Source: Lacunisphaera sp.
GTDB lineage: Bacteria > Verrucomicrobiota > Verrucomicrobiia > Opitutales > Opitutaceae
Length of the DNA: 64,000 nucleotides
Direction of reading: 5' to 3'
Assembly (NCBI GenBank): GCA_009695095.1
Contig: SIBQ01000010.1
Coordinates: 1 to 64,000 of the forward strand
This document shows, in pieces, positions 17,450 through 26,152 of this stretch (position 1 is its first letter; every line of letters starts with the position of its first letter). A program made the position numbers and the translations under genes. A model generated the notes under the pieces. That model was not told the origin of the DNA. It did no database searches and worked only from the letters and a program-made list of their open reading frames with translations.

Positions 17450-17905
17450 TGCGCTCGGAGCACGTCCGGCAGCGGTTTGCGCATAGAGGGTCCAAGCTGT
17501 CTCGGTGTTGTCGCGACAAACTTGCGACAACGGACACGCGCAGCAGGTGCACTCGGTTCCATCGTGACCGACGAGTGTGCGCAAGCCCGGCAACTGGGTG
17601 CGACCATCCCGCCCGCGGTCGACGTGTCCCAGAGTAATCCACGGATTCAGCGAGTAGACTACGCCGAGCTTGGCCAGCTCCTCCCGCACGCGGATCAGCT
17701 TCGGCTGATAGGATTTGATCCAATCCAGCGGGGCTTGGCCATGGGTGAATTCCTCCGTGTCGATCTTGATGATTACCTCATCGACGCGATAGCGGGCCAG
17801 CACTTCGACCAGTTCCCCCAGGTTGCGGTCAAACGACCACGTCGGGAGAGTGCGGCGCAAAGCATACCAGGCCGCCGATGGATGCGTGGAGGGCTTTCGA
17901 CTCAT
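17450..17905 (-). pseudogene. 5' fragment of an uncharacterised protein cut at the restriction-gene junction
   Basis: From the ATG at 17903-17905 about 150 residues are well formed: TAAWYALRRT-like head (AAWYALRRTLPTWSFDRNLG), then VDEVIIKIDTEEFTHGQAPL, LAKLGVVYSLNPWITLGHVD and a Cys-rich HDGTECTCCACPLSQVC. I recall similar sequences in proteins of several hundred residues from Opitutaceae that look like TIM-barrel carbohydrate-active enzymes, but I cannot name the family. Coding character is lost at about 17450-17460, exactly where the helicase gene also breaks off. One rearrangement therefore truncated both genes. It heads the minus-strand sugar-gene stretch that follows. Confidence 0.55.
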
Positions 17906-18017
17906 CGGCTACAAACCTGCGACCGGACACCGCTCCCAACCGCTCGTCGCGGCCTGGAGGCTCGCGCCGCGGCAACAACGGAAGACCAGGCCCAGGGGAA
18001 AGTGCACGGGAAATTCC

Positions 18018-18866
18018 TTAAAGATTGAAGATCCCGCGCATCGCCCGGGCCGTGTTTTCAATCAGCACCTCGGGCGCATGCTTGTAGAACGGAACTGGCG
18101 GGATCATTTCCGCGGTGCACCACCCCTTGTATGGCACCGCCCGCAAGGCCTGCATGACGGACGGCCAGTTCACATCACCGGAGAGGAGTTCCACGAATCC
18201 GTCCACCGTCCCGACATTGCGCCGATAGTCCTTGAAATGCACCCGGGCAATGCGCTTACCCAGAAGTTGAATCCAATGCTCCGGGTAACCCGTGGCCAAG
18301 GCATTGCCGACATCGAAGTAGGCCCCGACCCGGTCACTTTTAAAGCTGTCGATGAACTCAACCATTTCCCGCGGACTTAGCAGGAATTTGTTCCAGACGT
18401 TCTCAATGCCGATGGTCACCTTGAGCTTCTCAGCCAGCGGAACGGCGGCGGCCACGAACTTCCGCGCCCGCGCATAGGCATCACTATAGGCGACCACCTC
18501 CCCGCCGGGAATAAAATCAACCCCCACCGCGCCCGGGATGACGAGCACGGCGTCCAAGCCCAGATTTGCCGCGACCGTCAATTGCCGCTTCAGGATGGCG
18601 GAAGCCTTGGCGACGACCCGGGGATCGGCACTGGCGGCATTGGCGCCCCAATAGAGCCCGGTGGCTAACCCGGATAATTGCAGGCCATGTTTGTCCACCG
18701 CCTGGCGAATATCCCGCAGCTCCCTCGCCGTGCTCTTCAGGTTTACCGAACCCTCTTCGGTCAGATCAATTTCGAAACCCTCGAAGCCAGCGCCCCGGGC
18801 GAGGCGTAGCTTCTCCGCCAGAGCCATCGAGGCAGGGAAAGACCAAGTGCTAATGCTGGATTTCAT
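18018..18866 (-). CDS. Sugar phosphate isomerase/epimerase (xylose isomerase-like TIM barrel)
   Basis: This 282-aa AP-endonuclease-2-type barrel begins MKSSISTWSFPASMALAEKL and has the metal-binding patterns expected of the family: GFEGFEIDLTEEG, TIGIENVWNKFLL (Glu ligand), VGAYFDVGNALATG (Asp) and RIARVHFKDYRR (His), with a last Glu in GWCTAEMIP. Enzymes of this group isomerise or epimerise ketoses and inosose-like compounds. It follows a Gfo/Idh/MocA oxidoreductase gene by 8 bp, a very common pairing for oxidation-epimerisation of sugars or inositols. The exact substrate is unknown. The ATG at 18864-18866 is the natural start. Confidence 0.86.
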   Translation of the reverse strand: MKSSISTWSFPASMALAEKLRLARGAGFEGFEIDLTEEGSVNLKSTARELRDIRQAVDKHGLQLSGLATGLYWGANAASADPRVVAKASAILKRQLTVAANLGLDAVLVIPGAVGVDFIPGGEVVAYSDAYARARKFVAAAVPLAEKLKVTIGIENVWNKFLLSPREMVEFIDSFKSDRVGAYFDVGNALATGYPEHWIQLLGKRIARVHFKDYRRNVGTVDGFVELLSGDVNWPSVMQALRAVPYKGWCTAEMIPPVPFYKHAPEVLIENTARAMRGIFNL

Positions 18867-18874
18867 GGGAATTT

Positions 18875-19903
18875 TTATTTGAGGGACACCGGTTTGCCGA
18901 TCCCTGCCGATTGCAGTTCGCTCAACACCACCTCGAGACTCGCGATGGCTTGATCCAAGGTGGCGATGGCCGGAGCCCGGCCCTGACTGACGCAGTCGAC
19001 AAAGTAGCAGAGCTCGTTCGCGTAGCCGCCGAGAGAAGAGAGATTTCCCACCGTGGCTGCCGCTTGATTGCCGGCCGCCTTGAACGCGAGGGGAGCGGGC
19101 GCCTGCCCCGCCAATGTCACCCGCAGAGTCGACTTCGCCGCCGAATCGTATTCGATCGCCGCTCGTTCGAAAACGGCCTGAAACGCCATCTGAAATCCCC
19201 AATTGGCCGGATAATCCCAGCCGCCTTCCGCTTCCACCACCACGTCCGGGAAGACATAGCGGGTAAAGATATGGCTCCAGCCGGTTTGATCCCTCGTCCC
19301 GCGAGAAACGACTGAGTCCGGTTTGCCGAGGAGATGCAGCACGTAATCAGTGTCATGGATATGCAGATCGACGGCGGCGCCCATGGACCGTTTCTCGTCA
19401 TTGAGCCAATCGCCGATGCTGTAGGCGGGACGACCCGCACGACGTTGCATCGTCAAGCTGAGCAGGCGCCCGGCTGTCCCCGCCTTCATGAACTCCTCAA
19501 AGGCCTGATACTCGGGCCAGAAACGAATACAGTGTCCGACCTGGAAAAACTTACCGCTGACCATGTGGGCGGCGCGCATGTTTTCCGCGTCAGCCAGCGA
19601 AAGGGCGACGGGTTTCTCGCAGAAAACGTGCTTGCCCGCCTGCAGGGCGATGATGGATGCGGCCGCATGCTCATCCGTCGGCAAGCAGACATTGATGATG
19701 TCACATTCAATTCCTTTTAGCGCTGCCGGCAGATCGCTAAAGACCGGGACGGCCAGATTGAGCCGGGCCGCCTTGGCGCGGGCGGCATCGGCGAAGGTGT
19801 CGACGATGCCAACAATTTCCGCCTGGGCGATACCGCCCAAGGCCTGGGCGTGCATTTCGCCCATAAAACCAAAGCCAACAATCAGAACGCGTTGTTTTTT
19901 CAT
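18875..19903 (-). CDS. Gfo/Idh/MocA-family NAD(P)-dependent oxidoreductase
   Basis: This 342-aa protein has a Rossmann head VLIVGFGFMGEMHAQALGGI, the family motif EKPVAL near residue 95 with the substrate Lys, and a C-terminal alpha/beta domain containing AAVDLHIHDTDYVLHLLG (Asp-x-x-x-His type catalytic positions). These enzymes oxidise or reduce sugars, inositols or sugar acids in the cytoplasm. It is followed after 8 bp by the TIM-barrel isomerase. Upstream, 27 bp away, ends a C-terminal fragment of another sugar enzyme. The operon has thus lost members but these two genes look intact. Confidence 0.9.
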   Translation of the reverse strand: MKKQRVLIVGFGFMGEMHAQALGGIAQAEIVGIVDTFADAARAKAARLNLAVPVFSDLPAALKGIECDIINVCLPTDEHAAASIIALQAGKHVFCEKPVALSLADAENMRAAHMVSGKFFQVGHCIRFWPEYQAFEEFMKAGTAGRLLSLTMQRRAGRPAYSIGDWLNDEKRSMGAAVDLHIHDTDYVLHLLGKPDSVVSRGTRDQTGWSHIFTRYVFPDVVVEAEGGWDYPANWGFQMAFQAVFERAAIEYDSAAKSTLRVTLAGQAPAPLAFKAAGNQAAATVGNLSSLGGYANELCYFVDCVSQGRAPAIATLDQAIASLEVVLSELQSAGIGKPVSLK

Positions 19904-19930
19904 AAGAATGGAAAAAGGAGTTTTGACGGT

Positions 19931-20246
19931 TCAATGCATCTCCACCGTGACCGATCCAATACTGGACCGGAGATAGTGAAAATGCACGTCGGGATGATCC
20001 GCCAGGAGTGACATCGGCACAGCACTATCGGCGAGACGTTTGGAAATCATCAGCGCGCTCAGCCGGACGCCGAACGGATTGTCGTGCGTCCCCGGATGCC
20101 AGATGGAAACTTGGTCGGCTTTCCACGTCTCGTTCGGCCCAACTGTCGCCGCGTGGGTCGGTACGCACTGCTCACCTTGGAGATGAAAAATCTTAACCGG
20201 ATAGGAGATGTGGCCTTCAGGATTAACGGCCAGACGCCTGACACGA
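19931..20246 (-). pseudogene. C-terminal fragment of a sugar-phosphate enzyme (NagB-like?)
   Basis: An uninterrupted minus-strand frame without a start codon gives about 105 residues: [68 protein letters not shown] and a final SVTVEMH before TGA at 19931. The density of conserved-looking residues and biased codon use indicate a real gene end. The ending with [12 protein letters not shown] recalls the C-terminus of glucosamine-6-phosphate deaminase-like isomerases (VPASILQLHPN), but this is a weak guess. Its N-terminal part is missing: at about 20245 it joins, out of frame, the truncated lyxose-isomerase gene. Confidence 0.5.
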
Positions 20247-20646
20247 GCGTCACGCGTGAGCCCGCGGGCAGCACCAGGGGCTCGCCGGTGCGCACCGCCA
20301 CCGGCGCACCGTTGATCGGGACGCTCAGGGTCGCCGGCAGCGACGCCCCGTCAACGGGCTTGGCGGGCCAGAGTTGCAGGGTGAGCCCCCCGACGCGACA
20401 GATGATATCCTCCTTCTTCTTCGCATGCGCGTGGCACGGCGTGAGCTGGCCGCGGCGCCCATACATGAGCTTCTCGCAATACTCCGGCTCGGTCGCGAGA
20501 TTGATGAGCGTGAGCCCGAGGTGCGGGAAATCCCGCAGCCCAAAGTCGGTGATGTCCCAGCGGGCCGCCGGCGGCAGCGTCCAGTGATGGCGCCCGAAAC
20601 AGGCGAGCGCATGTCGGTAGGCGGTGTTGATCTCGGAGCGTTTCAT
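20240..20646 (-). pseudogene. D-lyxose ketol-isomerase-like cupin, truncated and fused out of frame
   Basis: From the ATG at 20644-20646 about 135 residues match the D-lyxose isomerase family (DUF1498 cupin): MKRSEINTAYRHALACFGRH, WDITDFGLRDFPHLGLTLIN, the metal-binding QLTPCHAHAKKKEDIICRVG and [12 protein letters not shown]. The intact family then continues with a YHxFW strand and a GEVSxxNDD motif, which are absent. The frame instead runs into the NagB-like fragment in the wrong phase. An internal deletion of two neighbouring operon genes explains this. Its start overlaps the stop of the upstream fragment (ATGA). Confidence 0.7.
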
Positions 20647-20990
20647 GGTGCGGAGGGGAGGAAGGAAAGATCCACAGCATGCCGCACGGTTTTGCCGGAG
20701 GCGGCGCGCAGCACATGGTGGTCGCCGCGGATGTCCACGCGGTGGACGGTGTCGAAGCCGCGCGGGATGGCGGCAATCCCTATGATGTAGGGCACGATGA
20801 GCGGACGGCGCGGATCGAGCGCCGCGAGGCCGGATTGGGTGCAGCGGATCCGGCGAGTCCGATGTGAAAGTAGCTCGCCACGTCCTCGAGCCCCAGCACG
20901 CCGCGGTGCCGGCCGCCGCTCGAATACCAGAGCACCGTCGAGGCCAGCACCCGCGGATCCTTCAGCGCGAACCACACAATGGTTGCGTTC
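20643..20990 (-). pseudogene. Fragment of an uncharacterised protein, frameshifted
   Basis: Two frames together look like the C-terminal part of one protein: KDPRVLASTVLWYSSGGRH, GVLGLEDVASYFHIGLAGSA in one frame, then LAALDPRRPLIVPYIIGIAA, IPRGFDTVHRVDIRGD and ASGKTVRHAVDLSFL in the next. The shift lies near 20835-20850. I do not recognise the family. There is no credible start at the upstream end. The stop overlaps the next gene start as ATGA, which suggests it was once the first or middle gene of the sugar operon. Confidence 0.45.
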
Positions 20991-21144
20991 CTGCGCGCGC
21001 AAGTAAGGGACGGCACCGTTGCTGATCTGCCTGGCAGCAATACCACAGGCCTGATTCGCCTTTGGCCCACGGAGAACACCGCTGCAGAAAACCTAACTGA
21101 CGGAAATTTACTGATATATTGCCTCGTGTAGCAGCCGGCCATGA

Positions 21145-21960
21145 TCACTTGGCCGCTCCGTTGAATGGGCTCCGTTCAAGTCCGCGACCAAGCACGTCGT
21201 TCCCACGCATCAGGAAAAAGCGCCGCGGAAATTTGCTCCCGGTGCGATAATCCTCATACTGCTTGCCGCCGAACGTCGCATCGGCCGCGATGTAACGCAA
21301 CGCCACCACTCGCCGCCATCGATCCGACTTGTTGGGGATTGAGTTATGCGGAAGCATGGTGTGGTGGGTGGCCAGCCCGCCGGCCGGAAATTCGTACTGA
21401 AATTTGATGGCGTCCAGATCGGGCGGCAGCGCCGACGGATCAATCTCATCTGAAAAAGCTCCCATGCGCTTGCGGATCCTCAGCGCGCCCTTGGTGTGCC
21501 AGCCGGGCAGAACTGACATGCCCCCATTTTCGGCGCTAATGTCGTCGAGCGGAATCCAGATGGCGCCGGCGTGATTGCCGGTGACGTTCCAGTACGGAGC
21601 ATCCTGATGCCACGGCACCTCCTGGCCGGTCCGCGGCGGTTTGCATAGCAGGTGGCTCGACCACAGCACGATATTAGGTCCGGCCTGGCGCTCCACCATG
21701 TCGAGTAGTTCCGGCTGGCTCGCCAACTCAAAGAGCCACGGCTCCTGTTGGTGCGATGAAAAGATTTCTTCCGGCCTGCGGCCCGGCTGGAGCTCGGCCA
21801 GCATCCGCTCCACTTGTTCCCGGCAATGCCGCAACCCCTCTGGCGACAGAAACCGATCAAAGACACGATAGCCCTCGCGCAGAAAACGCTCGTGATCAGT
21901 CGTACCATAGCGAAAATGCCCATCAATTAATTGCATTGGGGTCTTCTCTTTGTTGGCCAT
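21145..21960 (-). CDS. Phytanoyl-CoA dioxygenase (PhyH) family protein
   Basis: This 271-aa non-haem iron, 2-oxoglutarate-dependent oxygenase has the iron-binding HxD in VPWHQDAPYWNVTG (about residues 120-130). The distal His is in the HHTMLPHNSIPNKSDRWRRV segment, where the following Arg can bind 2-oxoglutarate. PhyH relatives hydroxylate diverse small molecules, so the substrate is unknown. It is transcribed away from the second PhyH gene at 22241, which is unrelated in codon usage and only distantly similar in sequence. The 142 bp downstream hold no gene that I can see. Confidence 0.85.
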   Translation of the reverse strand: MANKEKTPMQLIDGHFRYGTTDHERFLREGYRVFDRFLSPEGLRHCREQVERMLAELQPGRRPEEIFSSHQQEPWLFELASQPELLDMVERQAGPNIVLWSSHLLCKPPRTGQEVPWHQDAPYWNVTGNHAGAIWIPLDDISAENGGMSVLPGWHTKGALRIRKRMGAFSDEIDPSALPPDLDAIKFQYEFPAGGLATHHTMLPHNSIPNKSDRWRRVVALRYIAADATFGGKQYEDYRTGSKFPRRFFLMRGNDVLGRGLERSPFNGAAK

Positions 21961-22240
21961 AGCAATTTATCGAGCCACCCGTCGAGTTAATCAAGAGTTT
22001 AGTCGAGGCATTGTGTTAAGCTGGTCAATCTCCGGCGGCGGGAGGGTGTAGTCCGACCGGAGCCGGAGATCCTAAAAGTTGGGCGACGTAGGTCACCGGA
22101 CCGCGACAGTCTAGCTTGCTATGCGAACGCGAGGGGCTGTATTCCACACGGTGATGTTCGGCCCATGGATATTGTAGTTTAACCGGCACGGCTTTAAATT
22201 TAGTATCATTAACAAAAGTTTTCAGAAAAGGAGTGCAAGC
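21961..22240. other. Divergent intergenic region between two PhyH genes
   Basis: These 280 bp separate the GC-rich minus-strand PhyH gene from the AT-rich plus-strand one. I see no coding sequence. Base composition falls sharply from about 22170 onward, and a strong Shine-Dalgarno sequence (AAAGGAG, 22227-22233) stands 7 nt before the ATG of the second gene. Such a motif is uncommon in this window and fits foreign origin of that gene. Confidence 0.5.
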
Positions 22241-23065
22241 ATGCCCCCCCTCACAGCTCTTACCCGCGAACAAAAAAGAAAATTTAAAGAAGAAGGATAT
22301 ATTGTCATCCACAATTTAATTGGAGGAGAGGATTTAAAAGAATTGGATAAAATGACTGATCTTTTATTTAACGGGGAGTTACACCCAGAAACACCCTATC
22401 ATGGCCAATTGCCGGAGGAATTTTATACTTTTTGGGAACCTGGGAAGAAGGATCAGAAAGAAATCCCCCGAAAATATAGGATACGGTTAATGGCTTGGAT
22501 GTTTTTTCACCATCCTTACTTCCGGGATATTGCCTGTCATCCGGCGATCTATTCAGTGGTATCACAATTATTTAATTCTGCTGTCAAATTCTTTGGTGAT
22601 TCGATTTTCATGAAACCCCCAAAACATGGGATTGCGGCAGCATTACACCAAGACACCGCATTTTGGCCGAAATTGGAACCGAGGGCTTTAAACTTCTGGA
22701 TGGCCGTCGACCGGGCGACGATAGAGAATGGTTGTCTTCATCTCATCCCCGGAACCCAGAATGTTGATATCCCCCATAAAAAAGACCCGGTTCAAGGTAA
22801 TATTCTTCCGGATGATCTGGTTGATATCCGCCAACAAATCCCCATAGAGCTAGAATCTGGTAGTGCCATTTTTTTTGATAGTGGATTGGCTCATCGCAGT
22901 TATCCCAATCACAGTGAATATAGTCGCAGAGCCTATGCCGCCGTTTATGTTGCGAAGAACGTCCAGCATATCGAACCCTGGAGAATTATTACATTGGGCT
23001 CGCAAAGCAATTTGTCTTATGAATTTGAACCAATCCAGCCGAGTGTAGAAAAATTTAAACCGTGA
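22241..23065 (+). CDS. Phytanoyl-CoA dioxygenase family protein, AT-rich, probably acquired
   Basis: This 274-aa PhyH-fold oxygenase has the HxD iron ligands in AALHQDTAFWPKLEP (about residues 130-144), an ENGCLHLIPGTQNVDIPHK segment, and the distal His in FFDSGLAHRSYPNHSEYSRR with the 2-oxoglutarate Arg nearby. Codons are dominated by AAA, TTT, ATT and GGA, quite unlike the surrounding GC-rich genes, and a strong AAAGGAG precedes the ATG. Horizontal transfer is the simplest explanation. Its substrate is unknown. It ends 76 bp before pyrH. Confidence 0.85.
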   Translation: MPPLTALTREQKRKFKEEGYIVIHNLIGGEDLKELDKMTDLLFNGELHPETPYHGQLPEEFYTFWEPGKKDQKEIPRKYRIRLMAWMFFHHPYFRDIACHPAIYSVVSQLFNSAVKFFGDSIFMKPPKHGIAAALHQDTAFWPKLEPRALNFWMAVDRATIENGCLHLIPGTQNVDIPHKKDPVQGNILPDDLVDIRQQIPIELESGSAIFFDSGLAHRSYPNHSEYSRRAYAAVYVAKNVQHIEPWRIITLGSQSNLSYEFEPIQPSVEKFKP

Positions 23066-23141
23066 CCCCGCGTAGCGGAGCTCCCGGCCGTGACATCTCG
23101 GGCATTGACGCCGCTTTAGGGCCACCGTTTCATCAGGATTC

Positions 23142-23876
23142 ATGCCCACCAAGCCCGCCGCCCCCGCTATTAAATACAAGCGTATCATCCTCAAGCTGAG
23201 CGGCGAGGTGTTGCGCGGCAAGGGCACGGAGCCGATCGACGCCGTCACGCTCGAGCGCATTTGCGAGCAGGTGAAGGAAATCCACGACCTCGGCGTGCAG
23301 GTGTGCGTCGTCATCGGCGGCGGCAACATCTTCCGCGGTCTGCAGGGCGTCAAGCGTGGCGTCGACCGCACTACGGGTGACTACATGGGCATGCTCGCGA
23401 CCGTCATCAACGGCCTCGCGATCATGGATTGCCTCGAAAAAATGGGCGTCAGCACCCGCGTCCAGTCCGCCATCCCGATGAACCAGATTGCCGAGCCGTT
23501 CATCATGCGCCGCGCCATGCGCCACCTGGAGAAAAAGCGCGTGGTTATCTTCGTCGCCGGCACGGGCAACCCCTACTTCTCGACCGACACCACCGCCGCC
23601 CTCCGCGCCTCGGAGCTGCACGCCGACATTATCATCAAGGCCACCAAGGTCGACGGCATCTACGACAAGGACCCGGCACGGCACGCCGACGCCGTCCGCT
23701 ACGACGAGATCACCTTCGTTGACGCGCTCCGCCAGCGGCTCAACGTCATGGACTCGACCGCCTTCTCGCTCTGCCTCGACAACAACGTGCCCATCCTCGT
23801 CCTCAACCTCGAGCAGGACCACGCCATCCGCGACGCCATCCTCGGCAAGAAAATTGGCACACTGGTGCATAACTAG
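23142..23876 (+). CDS. pyrH: UMP kinase
   Basis: This 244-aa amino-acid-kinase-fold enzyme phosphorylates UMP to UDP in pyrimidine nucleotide synthesis. The conserved blocks are present: YKRIILKLSGEVLRG (phosphate loop), VCVVIGGGNIFRG, DYMGMLATVINGLAI, VIFVAGTGNPYFSTDT with the catalytic Asp, and a KVDGIYDKDP segment. It is followed by frr, the usual bacterial order (tsf-pyrH-frr), separated here by an AAGGTTTAAG-type palindrome. Confidence 0.97.
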   Translation: MPTKPAAPAIKYKRIILKLSGEVLRGKGTEPIDAVTLERICEQVKEIHDLGVQVCVVIGGGNIFRGLQGVKRGVDRTTGDYMGMLATVINGLAIMDCLEKMGVSTRVQSAIPMNQIAEPFIMRRAMRHLEKKRVVIFVAGTGNPYFSTDTTAALRASELHADIIIKATKVDGIYDKDPARHADAVRYDEITFVDALRQRLNVMDSTAFSLCLDNNVPILVLNLEQDHAIRDAILGKKIGTLVHN

Positions 23877-23880
23877 TTTT

Positions 23881-23988
23881 AAGGTTTAAGCTGTAAGCCC
23901 TAAGCCTCTCCTCCGATACTTCCCTGATCTTTTTGCCCCCACTGCGGTCCGCCCCTGCTCAGTGCTAATAACTTACCCCTTAAACCTT
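23881..23988. repeat. AAGGTTTAAG-type imperfect inverted repeat between pyrH and frr
   Basis: The left arm AAGGTTTAAGCTGTAAGCCC (23881-23900) faces the right arm AACTTACCCCTTAAACCTT (23970-23988). The same words make the element at 4221-4287. Lying inside a conserved operon, it could attenuate or separate transcription of frr from pyrH. Confidence 0.6.
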
Positions 23989-23996
23989 ATCCCCTG

Positions 23997-24545
23997 ATGA
24001 GCCACCCCATCCTCAACGACGCGCAGGCCCGCATGAAGAGGGCCGTGGATCACACGCTCCACGAGTTCAGCACCATCCACACCGGCAAGGCCTCGCCCTC
24101 GATGGTGGAGGGCGTGATGGTCGAGGCCTATGGCGGCACCATGATGCCGCTCAAGCAGTGCGCCGCCATCTCCACGCCCGACGCCCGCCTCATCCAGGTC
24201 CAGCCCTGGGACAAGAGCATCATCCGCGCCGTCGAGAAAGCCCTCCAGCAGGCCAACCTCGGCATCAACCCCATCGTGGACGGCGGCCTCATCCGTCTGC
24301 CCCTGCCCGATCTGTCCAGGGAGCGCCGCCTCGAGTTCGTCAAGATCGCCCACAAGCTCGCCGAGGACGGCCGCATCAACATCCGCCACGTCCGCCGTGA
24401 TGCGCATGAGGCTGCCAAAAAGGCCAAGCTGCCCGAGGACGAATCGAAGCGCCTCGAGAGGGATATCCAGGCCGCCACCGACAAGGCGATCAAGGACATC
24501 GACACGCACCTCGCCCACAAGGAGAAGGAACTCACCACGGTCTAA
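23997..24545 (+). CDS. frr: Ribosome recycling factor
   Basis: This 182-aa two-domain protein works with EF-G to split post-termination ribosomes. The signature FSTIHTGKASPSMVEGVMVE (about residues 24-43) and ISTPDARLIQVQPWDKSIIR are clear, as is the C-terminal helical bundle IRHVRRDAHEAAKKAKLPED. Length is typical. It lies downstream of pyrH, and a strong terminator follows. Confidence 0.97.
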   Translation: MSHPILNDAQARMKRAVDHTLHEFSTIHTGKASPSMVEGVMVEAYGGTMMPLKQCAAISTPDARLIQVQPWDKSIIRAVEKALQQANLGINPIVDGGLIRLPLPDLSRERRLEFVKIAHKLAEDGRINIRHVRRDAHEAAKKAKLPEDESKRLERDIQAATDKAIKDIDTHLAHKEKELTTV

Positions 24546-24596
24546 AGCCGTTTTCCACGCGAGGGGCGCTTCCCCTGCCGGAGCGATCCTCACCCC

Positions 24597-24621
24597 AGCC
24601 CGCCGCCCGGCGGGCTTTTTT
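24597..24621 (+). terminator. Rho-independent terminator after frr
   Basis: A perfect 8-bp stem AGCCCGCC/GGCGGGCT with a 4-nt loop is followed by a run of six T. It is placed about 50 bp after the frr stop codon. Confidence 0.9.
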
Positions 24622-24711
24622 CTGCCCCAACCGCACCCCTGCCTGGTTGCTCCGAAAAGCCAACCGATGCGGAGCCGGCGCCCCCGGTCTCTGGCATACT
24701 TTCCGTCCAGT

Positions 24712-25914
24712 ATGTCCAATCACTCGCGCCCTTTTCGCCCACCCCTGCACGTTCTGGCCAAGCCCATCGGCCCACTTTGCAACCTCGATTGCGACTACTG
24801 CTTCTACCTGAAAAAACAGCCACTCTTCCCCGCCGGACACAACTTCCGTATGTCGGACGAGACCCTCGAAATCTTCATCCGCCGCTACATCGAGAGCCAC
24901 GACGGCCCCGAGGTCGCCTTCGCCTGGCAGGGCGGCGAGCCCACGCTCTGCGGCGCCCCCTTTTTCGCCAAAGCCGTCGCGCTCCAGCAACGATACGCCA
25001 ATGGACGCCGCATCTCCAACGCGCTCCAGACCAACGGCACCCTGCTCGACGACGAGTGGGGCGCCTTCCTCCACGAGCACCGGTTCCTCGTCGGTCTCAG
25101 TGTCGATGGGCCGCGCCACCTGCATGACCGGCACCGGCAGGACAAGCACCGCCAGCCCACCTTCGACCGTGTGATGCGCGGCCTCGCTGTGCTGCAGAAA
25201 CATCACGTCGAGGTCAACGCCCTCACCGTCGTCTCCTCCACCAACGTTAGCCACCCGATCGACGTCTATCGTTTCCTGCGAGACGCCGGTTTTCGCCACC
25301 TGCAGTTCATTCCGCTCGTCGAGCGCGCGACCGTGACCGGCGACGACGACTCCGCCGCCCCCGCCCGCCACGCCGCCGTCACCGCGGAAACCGTGCCCGC
25401 TGCCGCCTATGGGTCGTTCCTTAATCGCATCTTCGACCGCTGGGTACACAACGATGTCGGCAAGATCTTTGTGCGCGAGTTCGACACCGCGCTCGCCGCC
25501 TGGCTCGACCAGCCCTCGTCGCTCTGCGTGCATGCCACCGAGTGCGGCCGTTCTCTCGCCCTCGAGCACGACGGCTCGGCCTACGCCTGCGACCACTACG
25601 TCTATCCCTCCGACCGGCTCGGCCACCTTCGCGACACCCCACTCGATGCGCTCGTGTCCAGCCCGGCTCAAGTCACCTTCGGTCGCGCTAAATCCACCAC
25701 GCTGCCCCGCCAATGCCGGGCCTGCCCGGTGCGCTTTGCCTGCAATGGCGGCTGCCCCAAGCATCGCTTTCTCGCCACAGCCGCCGGCGAACCCGGCCTC
25801 AATTATCTCTGCGCTGGCTATCGGGCCTTCTTTGCCCACATCGACACCGATATGGGCCGCATGGCCACACTGCCCCAAGCCCACCGCCCCGCCGCCGATA
25901 TCATGCGACACTGA
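24712..25914 (+). CDS. Anaerobic sulfatase maturase-type radical SAM/SPASM enzyme
   Basis: This 400-aa enzyme has the radical SAM cluster motif in GPLCNLDCDYCFYLKK (CxxxCxxC, about residues 22-35), the AWQGGEPTLCG motif, and a C-terminal SPASM region with many Cys (CVHATECGRSLALEHDGSAY, CDHYVYP, QCRACPVRFACNGGCPKHRF). Anaerobic sulfatase-maturing enzymes convert an active-site Cys or Ser of sulfatases to formylglycine, which fits bacteria degrading sulfated polysaccharides. No sulfatase gene lies in this window. The ATG at 24712 is chosen. The upstream frame continues over the frr terminator and is not coding. Confidence 0.9.
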   Translation: MSNHSRPFRPPLHVLAKPIGPLCNLDCDYCFYLKKQPLFPAGHNFRMSDETLEIFIRRYIESHDGPEVAFAWQGGEPTLCGAPFFAKAVALQQRYANGRRISNALQTNGTLLDDEWGAFLHEHRFLVGLSVDGPRHLHDRHRQDKHRQPTFDRVMRGLAVLQKHHVEVNALTVVSSTNVSHPIDVYRFLRDAGFRHLQFIPLVERATVTGDDDSAAPARHAAVTAETVPAAAYGSFLNRIFDRWVHNDVGKIFVREFDTALAAWLDQPSSLCVHATECGRSLALEHDGSAYACDHYVYPSDRLGHLRDTPLDALVSSPAQVTFGRAKSTTLPRQCRACPVRFACNGGCPKHRFLATAAGEPGLNYLCAGYRAFFAHIDTDMGRMATLPQAHRPAADIMRH

Positions 25915-26036
25915 GCCCAGGAGCCTGGCAAGATCATCACCACCTTCACGCTAAGGGGAATGAGCTGGTTCGCGCCCGAAGTCGGACGCGTTTCTTTTTC
26001 CTTCCACCTCCATGCTCCTTACTCCTTTGCCTCGGT

Positions 26037-26134
26037 TTCGGGACGCGGTAGCGCCCGAGAACCGAGGACAAACACCGGGCCCGCAGCAGCGGACAACGGT
26101 GTCGCTCCATGCTTGCCCTGAGCTGATCGAATGG
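26037..26134. repeat. Hairpin repeat with GGACAAACACCGGGC word and CCTGAGC..TCGAATGG word
   Basis: GGACAAACACCGGGCCCGCA (26066-26085) belongs to the family whose two other copies are at 54054-54087 and, in frame, at 55675-55708. It is preceded by a palindrome around GCGCCCGAGAACCGAGG. CCTGAGCTGATCGAATGG (26117-26134) is a second repeat word, shared with 28880-28897 and with the signal-peptide region at 47493-47510. All lie in the leader of the helicase gene. Confidence 0.6.
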
Positions 26135-26152
26135 GCTCCCTCCTAGCTTCCT

